Of a stretch of 64,000 bases of DNA, positions 24,531 through 37,330 are shown in pieces. Location of the stretch: positions 24,101,092-24,165,091 of the forward strand of contig CP141143.1 of assembly GCA_035235625.1 (NCBI GenBank), in the 5' to 3' direction. Numbering within the stretch: position 1 is the first letter of the stretch; each line of letters opens with the position of its first letter. This DNA is from Saururus chinensis (Eukaryota > Streptophyta > Magnoliopsida > Piperales > Saururaceae). Position numbers and translations under genes: made by a program. The notes under the pieces are model-generated. The model did no database searches and was not told where the DNA came from. It saw only the letters and a list, made by a program, of their open reading frames with translations.

Positions 24531-25190
24531 CAGTGGAACGCTTCTACCACGTGACAATGCATAAGTCCATTTATGTTTTAACATATATAATTAAGTTAAA
24601 ACCTGAATTTATTCATGTTCAAACATGTATAAACTATTTAATTAAACATGTCAAATAGTGAATAAATTTATCTACCACATTGCTTATAGAACGGTTCCAT
24701 TGGATAATTTTTCCTCCGATCAATTGTGACATTCATATGTCATAATGGTCAATTAGGCTCTAATGCTTGGGTCTACAATCTACAGAACAACTTCGGTAAA
24801 ATTGTAGTATTTATTTTATATAGTGGCAATTTTTGTAATTGTTTTGGGATATTTTCCTATATCACCTAAACCAAGATACAAATATTTCTTATTCTCTAAA
24901 ATTTAACAGATAATCCCATATAGCTTGGTTTATGACAAAAATACTCTTAGGTAATAAATTAATTAAATCTCAAGACCTTATCAACGACTGATCAACATAG
25001 GCATATCTCTGACTATGACTACCGTCGGGTAGTTAGAGGAAATAACCCCTTGCCCCCCCTCCTTTTTCCTTCACATGAGCTTTTCCTGTAAAAAAAATCA
25101 TTCTTCGGCATAATGGACAAAATAATCATCAATATTCACAACATGCATGAACACGATATGTATACTTTGAATGTATTTGAAAACATGACA
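24531..25190 (+). repeat. Upstream block of SKP1 locus, copy B (matches 52545-53215)
   Basis: Direct-orientation match to 52545-53215, including CATGTCAAATAGTGAAT, ATGCTTGGGTCTACAAT, CCAAGATACAAATATTTCTT and AACATGCATGAACACGAT. In the 52-kb copy this block lies upstream of an SKP1 promoter remnant; here it abuts the truncated SKP1 body directly, so the promoter has been deleted. Confidence 0.9.
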
Positions 25191-25261
25191 TGTACTATAT
25201 CGTATTAATTAATATGTTGTGGTTCATATTACATCAATGATAATATATTTCAACAATATGT

Positions 25262-25383
25262 ATCATATAGTACTAATGATAACCTGATATGTGTCGTATA
25301 GTGTTAACGATAATACAATATGTGCCTTATAGTGTTAAGGATAACACGATATGTGTCCTATAGTGTTAACAATAATGTGATAT

Positions 25384-25462
<79 letters not shown>

Positions 25463-25560
25463 TTAATGATAGCACGATATGACATATAGTGTTAACGATA
25501 ATGCAATATGTGTCATATAGTTTTAGCGATAACACGATGTGTACCACATACTATTAATGA
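25262..25560 (+). repeat. ~31-bp minisatellite split by a (TA)n tract
   Basis: About seven diverged units of the type CGATATGTGTCATATAGTG plus TTAACGATAACA. One unit has been expanded by about 35 TA dinucleotides at 25389-25459. The array starts next to ACACGATATGTATAC, a word present at the same place in the 52-kb duplicate, which lacks the array. It therefore arose, or was inserted, after the duplication. Confidence 0.82.
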
Positions 25561-26194
25561 GCTCGTTGTATGGCAGCATAAACCCAACCAAAGTAGCCAT
25601 GCCAAGGGTGTTGACGAAGCCCAACAAGTATTGGGTGCTAGAAACGCTGGGAGGATGGTCCTGCTATCACGGATGCCGAGAAGAACTGCACCTAAGGTGA
25701 TTAGCACTTCTGCATTAATGGAATAAGGGGTCAACCTCTACTTACGATGATAAGGGCAAAGAAAGCAATGAAGGCGAATGGGTGGAGATAAGAAGGAAGG
25801 AGAGCCCCTCTGAGTTCATGAAGTTGTCTGATCCCATTATGAGGCCTATGATCCCACTTACTGCTGATGGGAATTGCTGGTCAAAAGTCAAAAATTACAA
25901 AGTGCCGCTGGTCTCTAATGATTTCTTTGCTCATGCGTCATCGCTGACATTTTTACACAAGTTTAACCCCTAACCCTTGTTGTACGGGTATTTTGGTTCA
26001 ATTTTTTAAAACACTCATTTGAACCCTAGTTTTATAAATTATTTTTTTACAAAACCATGTAATTGAGAATATTTGCATCTTGGGGAAGGTAATATGGAAA
26101 AATCCCTTGTTATGGTCTAATGTTTATACTTAGACAATTCATCTTCCAAAAAAAAAACCTCTTTTCAACGTTTCTTTATCATTGTAGTGTTTCC
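25561..26194. other. Unrecognised sequence specific to copy B
   Basis: This stretch is absent from the paralogous position near 53215. A plus-strand frame around 25770-25973 reads GEWVEIRRKESPSEFMK, with weak likeness to stretches in plant LINE or other TE proteins, but nothing that secures a family. I leave it unassigned. Confidence 0.35.
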
Positions 26195-26530
26195 TCTCTC
26201 ATCAAAAGGCATTGATTATTGAACAAAAGAAAACCTTAGTGTTAAAGGAAAATAAGCTGCATTTATGTTTGTAACGTGTTCCATTCTTTAGTTGCAAATT
26301 ATGCTCGAGCAAGACTGTATGAATGCAGGGTTGCTCGTATTTTGGATCTGCCACATCTTGGTTTATTGCAAACAAGTTTAGTAAGGTTCTTATTACTAGC
26401 GATTGGTTTTTTTGCCCAATTTTTTTTTCTCTTTTGTGGAGGTGGGGAGAGGTATTCTATTACTGAATTTCAAATTGGCTTAATAATGAAAGGTAAATAG
26501 CTGTCATTATCCACAATAATGGGTATATGT
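26195..26530 (+). repeat. Continuation of upstream block, copy B (matches 53225-53548)
   Basis: Shares GATTATTGAACAAAAGAAAA, GGAAAATAAGCTGCATTTATG, GTTTAGTAAGGTTCTTATTA and TCTATTACTGAATTTCAAAT with 53225-53548 in direct order. It also holds the unoccupied version of the site where the second Copia sits in the other copy (ATATGTA near 26525). Confidence 0.88.
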
Positions 26531-26668
26531 AAAGAGTCTTTGTTTGTTTGTTATTGTTATTGTATTTCACAATTGTAATTTATTATGTTTCACAATAATG
26601 GGTATATGCAAAGAGTCTTTGTTTGTTTGTTATTGTTATTGTTAATGTATTTCACAATTGTAATTTAC
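26513..26668 (+). repeat. Two tandem ~78-bp units
   Basis: Units starting AATAATGGGTATATG(T/C)AAAG follow each other, each with AGTCTTTGTTTGTTTGTTAT and CACAATTGTAATTTA. They are nearly identical, so this is a recent local duplication, unlike the older locus duplication around it. Confidence 0.88.
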
Positions 26669-26697
26669 TAGGAATAGAGCACGTGCAAAAGCACGTG
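26668..26697 (-). mobile_element. Helitron-like 3' terminus
   Basis: Read on the minus strand the sequence is CACGTGCTTTTGCACGTG, a 7-bp stem with 4-nt loop, then CTCTATTC and CTAG followed by T. A short hairpin about 8-12 nt before a CTRR end with T after it is the mark of a Helitron 3' end. The element would extend to higher coordinates, but I could not identify its TC start, and no Rep/helicase is seen. This could be the edge of a Helitron covering some of the 26.7-39.9 kb region. Confidence 0.5.
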
Positions 26698-26699
26698 AA

Positions 26700-28980
26700 A
26701 CTTGTTTAAACTTTACTTTGATGTGAAAAAATAAATAGAGTCATTACAACATTCCAAAAAAATTGTTAATCATTGTGTATGTGGACAAAAAACTTGTATA
26801 TCATATATATTATAGCAAATTGTAAGTTGAAAAAATTACTTTTAAAAAAACCAAGATTAACTAAAGCAATGATAATCATTATAAATATTTTAAGAAATAG
26901 GTTTAATTTCAAGTGTGTGTTAAAGTTATAAATCAACATATTTAAAAAAACAATAGATTTTAGAATGAACTTTTGAAAGTCAAACATAGTAATGTAATAA
27001 AAAGAATTAACTTTGATATATTGTTAAAAGAAAAGACACACAATTCTCTACAGGTCCCATTAGAATTAGCCATCTGAAATGCCTTTTTTTCTTTGATCCA
27101 TATACACTATCCCACAAAACAATTATCAAAATGTACTTTTAGGAATATAAACAAAGCTATGAAGTTATATGAGTGAGAATACATTAGATTACATGAAATT
27201 GCTTTCCATTTGTGATCCTTATATCAAGAAATTTACAGTTGAATATAAATTACTCATACAAAAGAATTTTAGAGTGATAGAATAAGAAGGGGGTTCAATT
27301 TTTAGGTGTGGAAATGCTATGGTGAGACCAAATTATTTTTGAAAATAATCATTTGACCATAGCAAGATAGTAGAAATCTTAGCTAGTTGATCACTTTAGT
27401 GCATATAAGTTCTTCCATCTATTTTTTGAGGGAGACAAAGCCCTACCTCATGGAGTTCATAAGAAAATCCACTGATTTTTCCAATTCTTCACTACCTGAT
27501 TGGCTTTGTAGGGTTTTGTGGTGCAACCGTGGTGGTACCTCTATGTTATCTCCCTCTCTATATAAGCATGAGAAGAACAATAGGATGTAAAGGAGAACAT
27601 CATGAATAGATCAAGGCTACACATATTTATTGAACTTAATGTAAGTCTAAGTGAAAGATCCTCACCTTCCATCAATATCATGAACTCTTTGGATTGCTAC
27701 CTATAATCAAAATCATGATCCCATAATTCAATTTCTATCGAACATGAAGATGTTGTGGTGACAATAATTTAGGTATAAATATTTCAGCTTTAATATATTT
27801 TAATTTTTGTTACTTGTCTAATATATGCCTAAGGAGAAATGACATGCAAGGGCACCGACTCCTAAGAAAAATTGCTTCAAAATTGGAAGATCTTAGCGGT
27901 AGAGTTGCAGAGATAGATCTAATTTCATTAGCATAGTTTGCAAAGTCAATGATGACTTCACCCACAACACCAATTTTTGATGATCCTTGTAAACCAAATT
28001 ACATTTTTTTGCATTTAGGTACAAAAAGTAAAATTTAGGAAGAATAACACACATATCTTATCGAGAAAACAACAATTTGGGAGACTTTCTCACCGAATTT
28101 TCCAGTTTTTGGATCATCGTTGAATCTAATAGTCTCATAAATTGGCTTTTCCTACCTACAGGCTCCACCATGGACTGTAGCCTATTCTAATTTCATTATA
28201 GGCTTCCCAACCTCTAGAGGAATCAGACAAACCACCATAGAATTGCATCCTATTTTTGGGACCTAAGAATAAAATTATAAGAAAAATTACCCAATGCTCA
28301 ATCAAACCTCTGTTGATCTCATATAAACACATCACCGCCAACATCAGGATGACAAGCCTAACCCAGTTCAAATTACTTGAAAAAAAAAACATGAACTTGG
28401 TGCTAACATTGATAAATAGGAGATGACAAAAGAGAAAGCTACAAATATAGAAGGGCATTTGTACAAAGGTCAAAACACATCTTAATATGGACAAAGAAAG
28501 ATGATTTCCAAGCCCGCCTAAATCGGACCTCAAGACTACTCGTAACAACAAAAAAGAATATCCATACTAAAGGCAATGAGTAGAACCCATGTTGTCTAGA
28601 ACTACAACTTGAACATAGTTTTGGTCTTGTTCTTATCAGCTAGATATAAGTTCGTCGCCTCCGCCTATTTGCAGGTAATGTCTCGAAATACCTTATAGTC
28701 TCAAAGTCACATAGACCCAAGTAATCCTCCCCTAAAAATTAGCTTTCTTCAGTTATAATTCTCAATATCAGGCATTGAGATTGTATATGGAAAAGACAAA
28801 TCAAATGTGCAACTATATTATAGGATTTAAAGGATTGAAGGTACCGGGAGAGCAACGAGATCAAAACTTCAATCTATGCATGCGGAAATGGCTCGTGTTG
28901 CTTGTCAAATTTGCACTGAGGTTTGGTGATAGATAGGGACAAGCGGGCTAGGGAGCACAAAAGATGATAAAAAGTCACAG
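26700..28980. other. AT-rich region with decayed minus-strand sequence
   Basis: No complete gene. A minus-strand open stretch at 28156-28551 (with SDSSRGWEAYNEIRIGYSPWW near its end) is of unknown family. The style of the region, T-rich on the minus strand with short exon-like islands, matches 36-38 kb, where minus-strand exon remnants are clearer. Confidence 0.4.
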
Positions 28981-28984
28981 GAAA

Positions 28985-29337
28985 ATAAACAAACACGAGC
29001 AAATAAAAGTAAGCAACCAAAACACACATCTATAACCAAAACTATTTTAGAAAGACCTAAAAAAAACTTCACCGAAATGAAACAAACATTGACAAAAACC
29101 CACAAGTATATACACAAGAAAAATAGTAATAGAATATACAAAATCATCCCAAATTTGATGACACCAAAAATCCCACACAACATCCTACTACTACGAGACA
29201 AAAGCCACCAAGAATGCGAACAATCAACACTGTAAACGAGAAAAAGAAAGTCAACACGAAAATACAAACCAAATGAACATAAGAAAAAAAAAGGCACAAC
29301 TATATGTATAGACACGGGACACGAAAGCGAATAGAAG
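28985..29337 (-). repeat. ~300-bp repeat unit R1 (interrupted by the hAT element)
   Basis: Shares GAAATGAAACAAACATTG, TATATACACAAGAAAAA, ACAACATCCTACTACTA and AAATGAACATAAGAAA with units at 36980, 38395 and 38700. R1 stops at the hAT insertion site at 29338 and its continuation resumes at 34825. The hydrophobic minus-strand frame through it is not conserved between units, so I do not call it a gene. Confidence 0.82.
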
Positions 29338-30234
29338 TTTGAAAGCATGGAAGGCAGTATTGATACAGATGACAATATCAATGACTATGGATACGGGTAT
29401 GCGCTGATGATACGCTTGGTATGCGCCGATACGATCGTAAACCCTTTGATACACAAAAAAAATATTATAACTAATAATATATCATTATAATACTTTGTTT
29501 AAAGTATAGTAAGACACTAAAATATATGATTGAATATAGCTACAAGAAATGCGGAATAACACCATAAGAAAATATAAATCAGTTCAAAGTACAATATACA
29601 TAATAGTAGAACATAATAGAATATTATATCATCAATGTCTTGTCAATTAAAAATACTATAATGCCAATATAACTACAAATATTAAAACACTTAAAAGGTA
29701 GAATCCATAGACCATAGTATTTTCATCCAAACCTACAAAAGCAAATATACTGGAGAAGAAAAATATATAGAATTATGGTAATATAAAATTCTTAAAGCCT
29801 TTTAAAAATTAGTATACCTCTCAAATCCAAAAAGAGTTACGTGTATGCTCATAACCATTATTGTCGTCATTTACCGAGTCTTGATGATTTAATTGATTCA
29901 CATGGTTGCAATATTGAGCCCAACTCATATAATTATGATAATGTTGAAGATATTGATCATTATAAAACTGATAAAGTTGAGAACTCCATCCAAAGTGCAT
30001 TGTCGAATAACTGTGAACCAATGTTGGGTAATTTGAAGCTTAAGACTGAGAATCATTTTGAGATCTAGAACCATAACTATTGTATGAAGAAGATTGTGCA
30101 TTATATCCATCATGTCCATATCCATATGCAAGTTGGTTCACCCCAACACTTATATTTTGAATCCCTTGTGCAATATTATCCTAAGGTAAAGGTTGGTTGT
30201 AACTAGTATCATGTTGAACTGAAATAGGTTGGTC

Positions 30235-33039
30235 ATATCACTCATGGTGATGCCTTTGTAATTGACTTCCATGTCTACCTCTATAAGAACTCAAATTTTG
30301 ATGACCCCTACTGCCATAGTCTTGATCTTGGGTGGCATGATCAAAATATTGTTCTTTAGTAAAAACTATATGACTTGATGATCTACCACCCACCCCACAC
30401 CCACCCCCTTGACCACCACCATCCACTTCACAATTACCACCATCAACTTGACCACCACCATCATTAATACTAGAAGAATTCGAATTTGATTCTATTATTG
30501 TTCCTCTTGTAGGGGTCTTCATCATGTCATAAAAATTATCATCATCATCTTCCATTATCCTTGTTACTGTACTAGAATAATTATTCACCCATTCATGAAC
30601 ATCAACACCCATTTGTGCACCTATTAATTGACTAGGTGCTCGTGGTGGCTCCCTTGCCTCATCCAAAACAGTTTCCCCAATTTCTGCTAACCATGAATTG
30701 AATGGGTCATCTTTTCCAAATATATGACTCAAATTAATTGGATCATAATAACCCTCTTCTCTCTTGTGATTTATCTCAAGATTTTTTACTCTATTGTGCA
30801 TGTTGTAATGAACATATACTAATTGTTCCAATTGTTTGTATGATAGTCGATTCCTTTGTTTTGTATAGATGAGGGCAAAAGTACTCCAATTTCTTTCACA
30901 TCCAGCTGATGAAGTTGTTTATGAAAGGATCCTAACTGCAATCTTCCTTAAATCAGGGGCATCCATCCCATAACCAAGCCACCACTCAGCTAAAATTATA
31001 AGATTAAAATTTAGAAATCAATTAAATCATTATTTTAGAGATAAAAATGACATAATCTAAGAACCACAAACAATATATAGCTTACATGGTTTTGTGGTTT
31101 CCCAAGATTTCATGGCCACAGCTGAACCAAAACTGATTTCTTTTTGTCTAAATATCCTTCCCTACAAAATAAAATTTACACACTAATGTGAGATACTATT
31201 TAATGTTTCATAAATTCTAAAATATTATAGGTTATCATAATGTACTTGTCGAAAAGCTTTGATAGCTAGATTTATATTTCGTTCTAGTGTCTCAATTACT
31301 CTTTGTAAGCATTGCAACAATATATCATCAGTTGCAATATCTTTGCTATATTGATATTTAGGTTTAAGACAGAAAGCTAAAACAAGGTTAAAAAGATAAA
31401 TTAGAGATAAAGTTGTGTAAATATTTACTAATCAAAAAGGGAAATATATACATGCTCCATGTAAATCATGCACAAGTTGTTTGTTCCATCTATCTTCAAT
31501 GATATCACAAAATTGCTTATGATCTCTTGTAGTTTTTTCTATAGCCTTCTTACAAAGCCTCATATTTATATCCCATTGTAGGTTTTTTGTAACCATCAAC
31601 TATTCTTAATACTTTTATATGGGCTCTAAGATGACAACCATCTCTTTGACAGCATCCCAAAAACTGTTACTCAACACAACATCTTCAACCTATTTTGTTT
31701 GTTTTGTCCTATTCAACTTGTGATTAAACCATTTTTCTAATGTAAACATGGCTTTCAGACCTTGTTTCTATTTTAAAATGCTAGAAAGAGCTACAAAGTT
31801 AATAGCAAATAGTGTAATACTTGGTCGTACTAACTCTTAAGATGTAAACTCTCTCATCAATGCTAATACCCTCAAGCGGTTGTAGATGACATTAGTAACT
31901 GTTTTTGCCTTTTTCATTGTACTTTTCATCTTATCCTTAGCTCCAATATCTTTTAGCATCAAATCTACACAATGTGCAGTACAAGGGGTCCAATATAAAT
32001 GTTTCCTTTTTACTTCAAGATTTTTACCTGCCTTCTTGTAGTTTGATCCATTGTCTGTAACAATTTGTATGACATTTTCCTCACCAATCTCTTCAAATAT
32101 ATCATCCATCAACTTAGACAAGTACTTAGAGTTTTTACTTTACTTGAAGCATCAACTAACTTCAAGAAAATTGTTCTACTTGTAGATGATATTAAGAAAT
32201 TGATAATACTCAATTTTGTTGTTCCAGTCCAGCGATCACACATAATAGTGACTCCATATGTTTCCCAAGTTTTCTTCATACCATTGATATGTTATTTCAA
32301 TTCTTGAATCTCCTCCTCAAAGTAGATTCCATATACTTCTTTGGCAGTTGGAGCTTTCACACCTGCACTGGCATCTTGAATCTCATTAACCATAGTCTTG
32401 TAATAGGGAAAATTGCATACATGAGCTGGAATATGGTTGTAAAAAAGAAATTTTGAAATAGCTTTGCCAATTTTTTTCCTTCCCTTCCCTAGCCATGTCT
32501 CATCCAACCTACTTTGTTTGACATTTTCTGACCTAAACAAGTATGGATAAGCTAATAGCAATTGTTTCCCCATTTTACTCTCCTTCGATCTTGAGCCAAC
32601 ATGTCCTTTGTCCAAAGCCTCTCTCACACTTTGAGTTCTACGCAAACCTCTAAATCCATTGGCACCCCTTAACGTATCCTCTTCTTCTTGATGTGCAAAT
32701 GCTCGACTCTCATGCATTGCTTCTTTGAATTCCTTTCTTTCTCTAATTGACAGTTCATCATCATCATTCACATTGTCATCATCAATATCAACTATGCTCA
32801 CACTTTACTTATTCTTACTTCATCGCAAATGCTCTCTTATTTTTATTTTCACTTCCTTTGGGCATGTTGGACACGCTTGGGCATTACCACCTAAACCTGC
32901 CAAATGAAGCTTTAGTTGAGTGACACCTCCCCTGGCTATGATACATCCACACTAATTACATTGCATCTTATGCCTACTTCCACCAACCCTTGAACCGTGA
33001 TTTCACCGAATGTCAAGCTCTTTCTTATTTGATGCCATC
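30235..33039 (-). pseudogene. hAT transposase, degenerate
   Basis: In minus-strand order: MASNKKELDIR, then a BED-type zinc finger (GSRHKMQCN, CGCIIARGGVTQLKLHLAG) with stops inside it near 33005 and 32950; a block with GLRRTQSVREALDKG and LFYNHIPAHVCNFPYYKTMV (32801-32292), the conserved start of the DUF659/transposase core; VIQIVTDNGSNYKKAGK and LYWTPCTAHCVDLMLKDIG (32121-31837), containing the catalytic-core Asp and the CxxH motif; and a C-terminal hAT dimerisation stretch SSAGCERNWSTF with NRLSYKQLEQLVYVHYNM (about 30930-30780). The tail is Gly/Asp-rich. Several stops and frame changes separate the blocks; some gaps could be introns. The protein would have bound the subterminal GATACG motifs and cut at the CATGG ends. 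It cannot be active as it stands. Confidence 0.88.
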
Positions 33040-34304
33040 TTGAAAACCCTAAGTACTAGCAATCCTTTAAGTAAAAAAAAACTAATTAATATTCAATCAA
33101 ACATGCAATATTTTTGTATTGTTATCATACTTATGGTGCAAAAAAGACTTAAAGAGATATATTTACACAATGAAGAGTATGATTTATAAACATTTATACT
33201 AAAGAAAAAAAAGATCCAAACAAAAAACATTCAAAAGCAATGCATTCAAAGACAACCTATATAATTTATTTAAAGATAAACAAATCCAAGCAAACAACAT
33301 TCAAAAACAAATTGTAAACATATTCATGACAAATTTTGTTCAACAAAATAAGCATATTCTTCAAAAGAGGCAAGAAAAATCGAAGAATGGAAGCCAATAG
33401 TCCATACAAGAAATTTAACTTAAGAATTTGTTGGGCCCGAGTAAAAAATTTAATTGAATTTTCTTATGCTTCATTTATGATATTTTCTAAGTCATAAAGG
33501 ACATAAATTCTTTAATTGCATCTACATATGCTTTAGTTTTAATATTTTCCAAATCGTGAAGGAAGGACATAAATTCTCTAATTGCTAAGGCCAATGTCCA
33601 TAAATTTTCTAATTGCCGAGGCCAATGTTTAGTTGCAGCAACGATTTTTTAACTATTCAGAACCCAATAAAATGACATCCAACATTTAGACCTAATAAGT
33701 ATTACTTAGAATTCTACATTCAAGAGATTCATTACAATCACAGAGAGATGGAAAGAGAACAAAATGAGCGTTGCATGTTAGCAATCACCATAAGAGAGAA
33801 AGAGAGCGAGGAAATTGAGTCTTGAGATGGGTTACCCACAGTACTCTAGGCTCTAAACTAATTTTTTAAAATGAAAAATTTGTTTATCAAAAGTATCAAG
33901 CAGGTTGGCAGGGGGCACCTTAACAACAAACCGCAACTAGCTTTGGATTAGTTATACAACTTTTTAAATTACCTTACCAGGATTGGACAAGGGAATTGTC
34001 AATTGATTTTTTTCTAGTTTTGTAAAATCATTGAACAATTGAACACAAAAACTAAAGCTGAAAGTAGCATCTCATAGAAGAAAATTCTTTCAGTTTTTCA
34101 TCCTTGATTTATACACGCAAAACAAGACAACACAAAATTGACTTCACCATGATAAGAGAAAGGAAACGACTAGAAAACACAAGTGGGAAAGAAAAACAAA
34201 CAAACCACTTCCTCCTATAAGAAACCAAATATCATTGGTTCGTTAGCTTCATGAGGCGCTGAGGATGAGGATGACGAGTTCAACAGACAGCGAAGAGGAG
34301 AGTA

Positions 34305-34570
34305 AGAGACGAGGAGGCCAGGGGTGGTTTCCGGATAGATCGGAGTTGGGGAAGACGATGCCCGTGAGTGCCCACGTATAGGGAGGCTAAGGGCGGTTTC
34401 TGAATAGATCGGAGCTGGGGAAGACGAGACCAGTGAGTGCCCACATATAGGGAGGCCAGGGGCGGTTTTCGGACAAATCGGAGATGGGGAAGACGGGCCG
34501 GTGAGTGCCCATATATAGGGAGGCCGGGGGCGATTTCTAGACAGATCGGAGCTAGGGAAGGCAGATTGCC
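34305..34570. repeat. ~69-bp GC-rich tandem array inside the hAT element
   Basis: About four units beginning GTGCCCA(C/T)(G/A)TATAGGGAGG and containing GATCGGAGCTGGGGAAGACG, with spacing 68-69 bp. The period is close to a multiple of three, so the minus-strand frame repeats peptide words (ICGHSLVSSSPAPIY). It lies between the transposase start and the right terminus, where hAT elements often keep transposase-binding repeats or a captured leader. Confidence 0.82.
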
Positions 34571-34824
34571 TCGCCCTCTTGCAGATCGCCATATGTGAGA
34601 GAAGCCGAAACAGGAATATGGCAGGGGAGGTGAAGAGCCTTTTTCTTTGGTTCTTCCATGTTCGGGCGTCGAGTTCGCAGCGGATCGAGCCGGATCGAAT
34701 CGATACGGGTGAAATGCGGAGTTCGTGCCGATAAATTCTGTGCTCGCCGTATCAGTGCCCGTACCGTATCGGTCTTGGCTGATACTGGTACATATTGGCC
34801 GATACGACCTCCCATGTTTGAAAG

Positions 34825-36200
34825 CCACATAATGCATAACATAAATATGGAAACCCAAAAAAATGCCCATAGAAGTTTAAAAGTCACAGCATAAAGAGAG
34901 CACCAAAAATTCCAAACATAGCACAATTTTATAAACCAATAAAAAAAATACACAATATCCCACACAAAAAATAATGACATAAAATTTGGTAAAAAAAACT
35001 TAGGAAGAAGTTTAAAAGGCATGACAATAGTTACACACAAAGAATACCAAACGTAGGCTACCACTAATTAGGTAGGATATTAACACCCCACATACTCATA
35101 CATGTACTTATTACAAGGTTCACATGATAATAAATGTCATATTTATTATTATCAATCAACCACAACCAAAATACCATGTTCATCCCCATTAAATTTAAAT
35201 ATTTATACCCCAATCTATATTATTGCAACAAGTAATCATGGAGGCCATTTTCGGTACTTCATGCCCAAATGTCTCATCCGTATTTATTTTTGGTCTAAAA
35301 TTCCCGGTATATACATGGAGAAGGTAAAAAGTCACGAAGCTAAAAAGGCAAAAACGAAACTTAAAATAGAAGACCAAGAGTCATCAACTCTAAAATACTA
35401 TAACCAGACATGCATGGAAGTTAAGCACACACACATGCCAATAAAAAACTGTCAATAATAAAACCAACATTTATTAGTATCAATTAATTATAGCCCGTAT
35501 GGTAAGTATACCCCAATAAATTGCCAAATTTACATTCAATACTGTAAAAAAAGTAACCTTATCCGTAGAGGACTTTTTTATACATCGAGGCAAAAATGTC
35601 TCATCCACCATTATGGCCCCAAATACCAAGGATACCCCTACAAAGCCACTTTATTTTTATACATACTCAACTATAAAAACATGTGAATACCCACTCTTTG
35701 ATGGCATAACCAGTCTTTTTCCCATAAAAAAGTCAAACTTAGCTTGATGCTCTTCATGTAGTATAAATTTAATTATGCATATTTCTTACGGAACTGTAAA
35801 AATATGTATTAAATGATATTCTGACATTAAAAGGATAAAACTATGTACCTAAGAGCAAGATCCGGTAAACTTTGATCACTTCTAACTTCAAAACAAGCAA
35901 TTGGTAGGTAAAAGGTAAGTTGTTTGGTGCCTCATATACAATAGTTATTGCATCCAAGTATATCACAATATTAGGTGTATTTGAGGGAGACTCATTATGC
36001 AAACACCATATGAGTCATAGCCATCCAAATTTGTAGAGAAAACTGAACAAAAGATTCAAACTAAAAACTTAAACATTACATATAATGTGGTCCAATAGAT
36101 TAGTACCTTCATCTGAACACAGAGAAGATCATCTATTTTAAAATTAGCAAAAAACAAATGTCTCAACACGAGTTGCACAGTTTCAATTTTCCTTGTCTAA
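34825..36200 (-). repeat. Continuation of the R1 duplicate after the hAT (matches 38977-39600)
   Basis: CATAATGCATAACATAAATATGG, AAAGTCACAGCATAAA, AAATTTGGTAA and the GAAGCTAAAAAGGCAAAAAC block run in the same order as 38977-39600 (diverged). Later sequence to 36.2 kb is AT-rich with no recognised gene. Confidence 0.6.
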
Positions 36201-36204
36201 CTTC

Positions 36205-36700
36205 TTCCTAGTAAATAAACACTTCTAAACGACAATGGGCACAAAAACTGTCTGGTTCAAGAGCCACCCCACGAAAAGATAGAAACCCATCACTCACTAC
36301 TTTGATTTTCACATAATTTTGCGAAGAATACATGTTCCAATTGTATAAGTCAAAATTGGGTTTTGAGTAGGAAGAATAAACAAGTGAAGGTGTGGCTACA
36401 ATATGAGGGATAACAGACATTGAATAACTCCTAAAGTGGCCAAAAGAGAAACATTGCATGACACACAATTAGTGAATCTTTGAGAAACACTTATAATCAT
36501 TGTTGAGCTTGAGCCAAGTTAGGAGGTGATAATGGATGGGCTAGAGGTGGGAGAGTTCGGTTGATCGAAAGAAACCACTTGAGAAGATCTCCATATAGAA
36601 GGACCTCGGGAACAAGATCCTTAACAAAATTATTTCCAACATTAACTTGCAAAAGAACCCGAATCCTTCAAGTTAGAAATAGTATGAGTATTAGGACCAC
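36205..36700 (-). pseudogene. Decayed exon remnants, minus strand, unknown protein
   Basis: Around 36680-36510 the minus strand reads VLLQVNVGNNFVKDLV, then LLKWFLSINRTLPPLAHPLS and PPNLAQAQQ, exon-like in composition. A further open stretch at 36468-36208 contains PHIVATPSLVYSSYSKPNF. They lie downstream of the CHCYVCD exon at 37.4 kb and may belong to the same broken gene. I do not recognise the family with certainty. Confidence 0.4.
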
Positions 36701-36979
36701 AACAAAATTTGCTCAAAGCATATTTGAAAGAAAAGGTTCAAATGAACAACACAAGTCTAAGCTGAGTCCATTGCCAAAAGCAGATTTGGAGAAAATAACC
36801 TTGCAAAACTTACAAAAAAGTATAAACTAATATTTGTTCTACTCCAACAAAAATATATTTGTTTCTACCATTTCAGCTGAATTCTGGAGCAACCAAGGTC
36901 TCTTTTATCTTGACCAATCTAGTATGTGGTGGAATCTCATAATCAAATATCTCTTTTTTGTAAATCACATAAAGCAACA

Positions 36980-37275
36980 AAAAATACACATCTACAACTG
37001 AATCTATTTTTAGAATGACCTATAACAAAAATTCACTGAAATGAAACAAACATTGGGAAGAATAATTGCACACAATATATTATATATACACAAAAAATAG
37101 CAATACAATATAAAAAATGACCTGGAAGTTGCTGACACCAAAAAAACCCACACAACATCCTACTACTACTACCACACAAAAGCCAACAAGAACATGAACA
37201 TTCAACATTGCAAAAGAGAAAAAAGCAAGTCAGCATGTAAATAAAAACTAAATGAACATAAGAAATAGAAAAAAA
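36980..37275 (-). repeat. ~300-bp repeat unit R2
   Basis: Aligns to R1, R3 and R4 through TGAAATGAAACAAACATTGG, CACACAACATCCTACTACTA, AACA(C/T)GAACA and AAATGAACATAAGAAA. On the minus strand it follows the donor-like site after the CHCYVCD exon, so it would be intronic in that gene. Confidence 0.82.
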
Positions 37276-37330
37276 TCAAGAGAAAAACATACCCACAATT
37301 GAAAAGGTAGGATTCAGAAGCTTCTATACC

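Larger units (their letters stand above)
29346..34816 (-). mobile_element. hAT DNA transposon, 5.47 kb, transposase broken
   Basis: Bounded by a perfect 8-bp target duplication TTTGAAAG (29338-29345 and 34817-34824). The ends are CATGGAAGGCAGTATTGATAC at the left and, in reverse complement, CATGGGAGGTCGTATCGGCC at the right. Subterminal GATACG/CGTATC words match the two short derivatives in this window. It carries a minus-strand transposase pseudogene (30235-33039) and a GC-rich 69-bp tandem array near the right end. The paralogous repeat at about 38969-38976 (TTTAAAAG) shows the site without the element. Confidence 0.9.

Noticed and set aside
25262-25560. CRISPR-like array
   Set aside because: Repeats are contiguous without unique spacers, and this is plant nuclear DNA; it is a minisatellite.
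28905-29381. Hydrophobic 158-residue minus-strand frame resembling a membrane protein
   Set aside because: It crosses the end of the hAT element and is not conserved in repeat units R2 to R4; T-rich strand gives Phe/Leu by chance.
36561-36830. Plus-strand basic protein of 89 residues
   Set aside because: The opposite strand reads more protein-like (LLKWFLSINRTLPPLAHPLS) and fits nearby minus-strand exon remnants.
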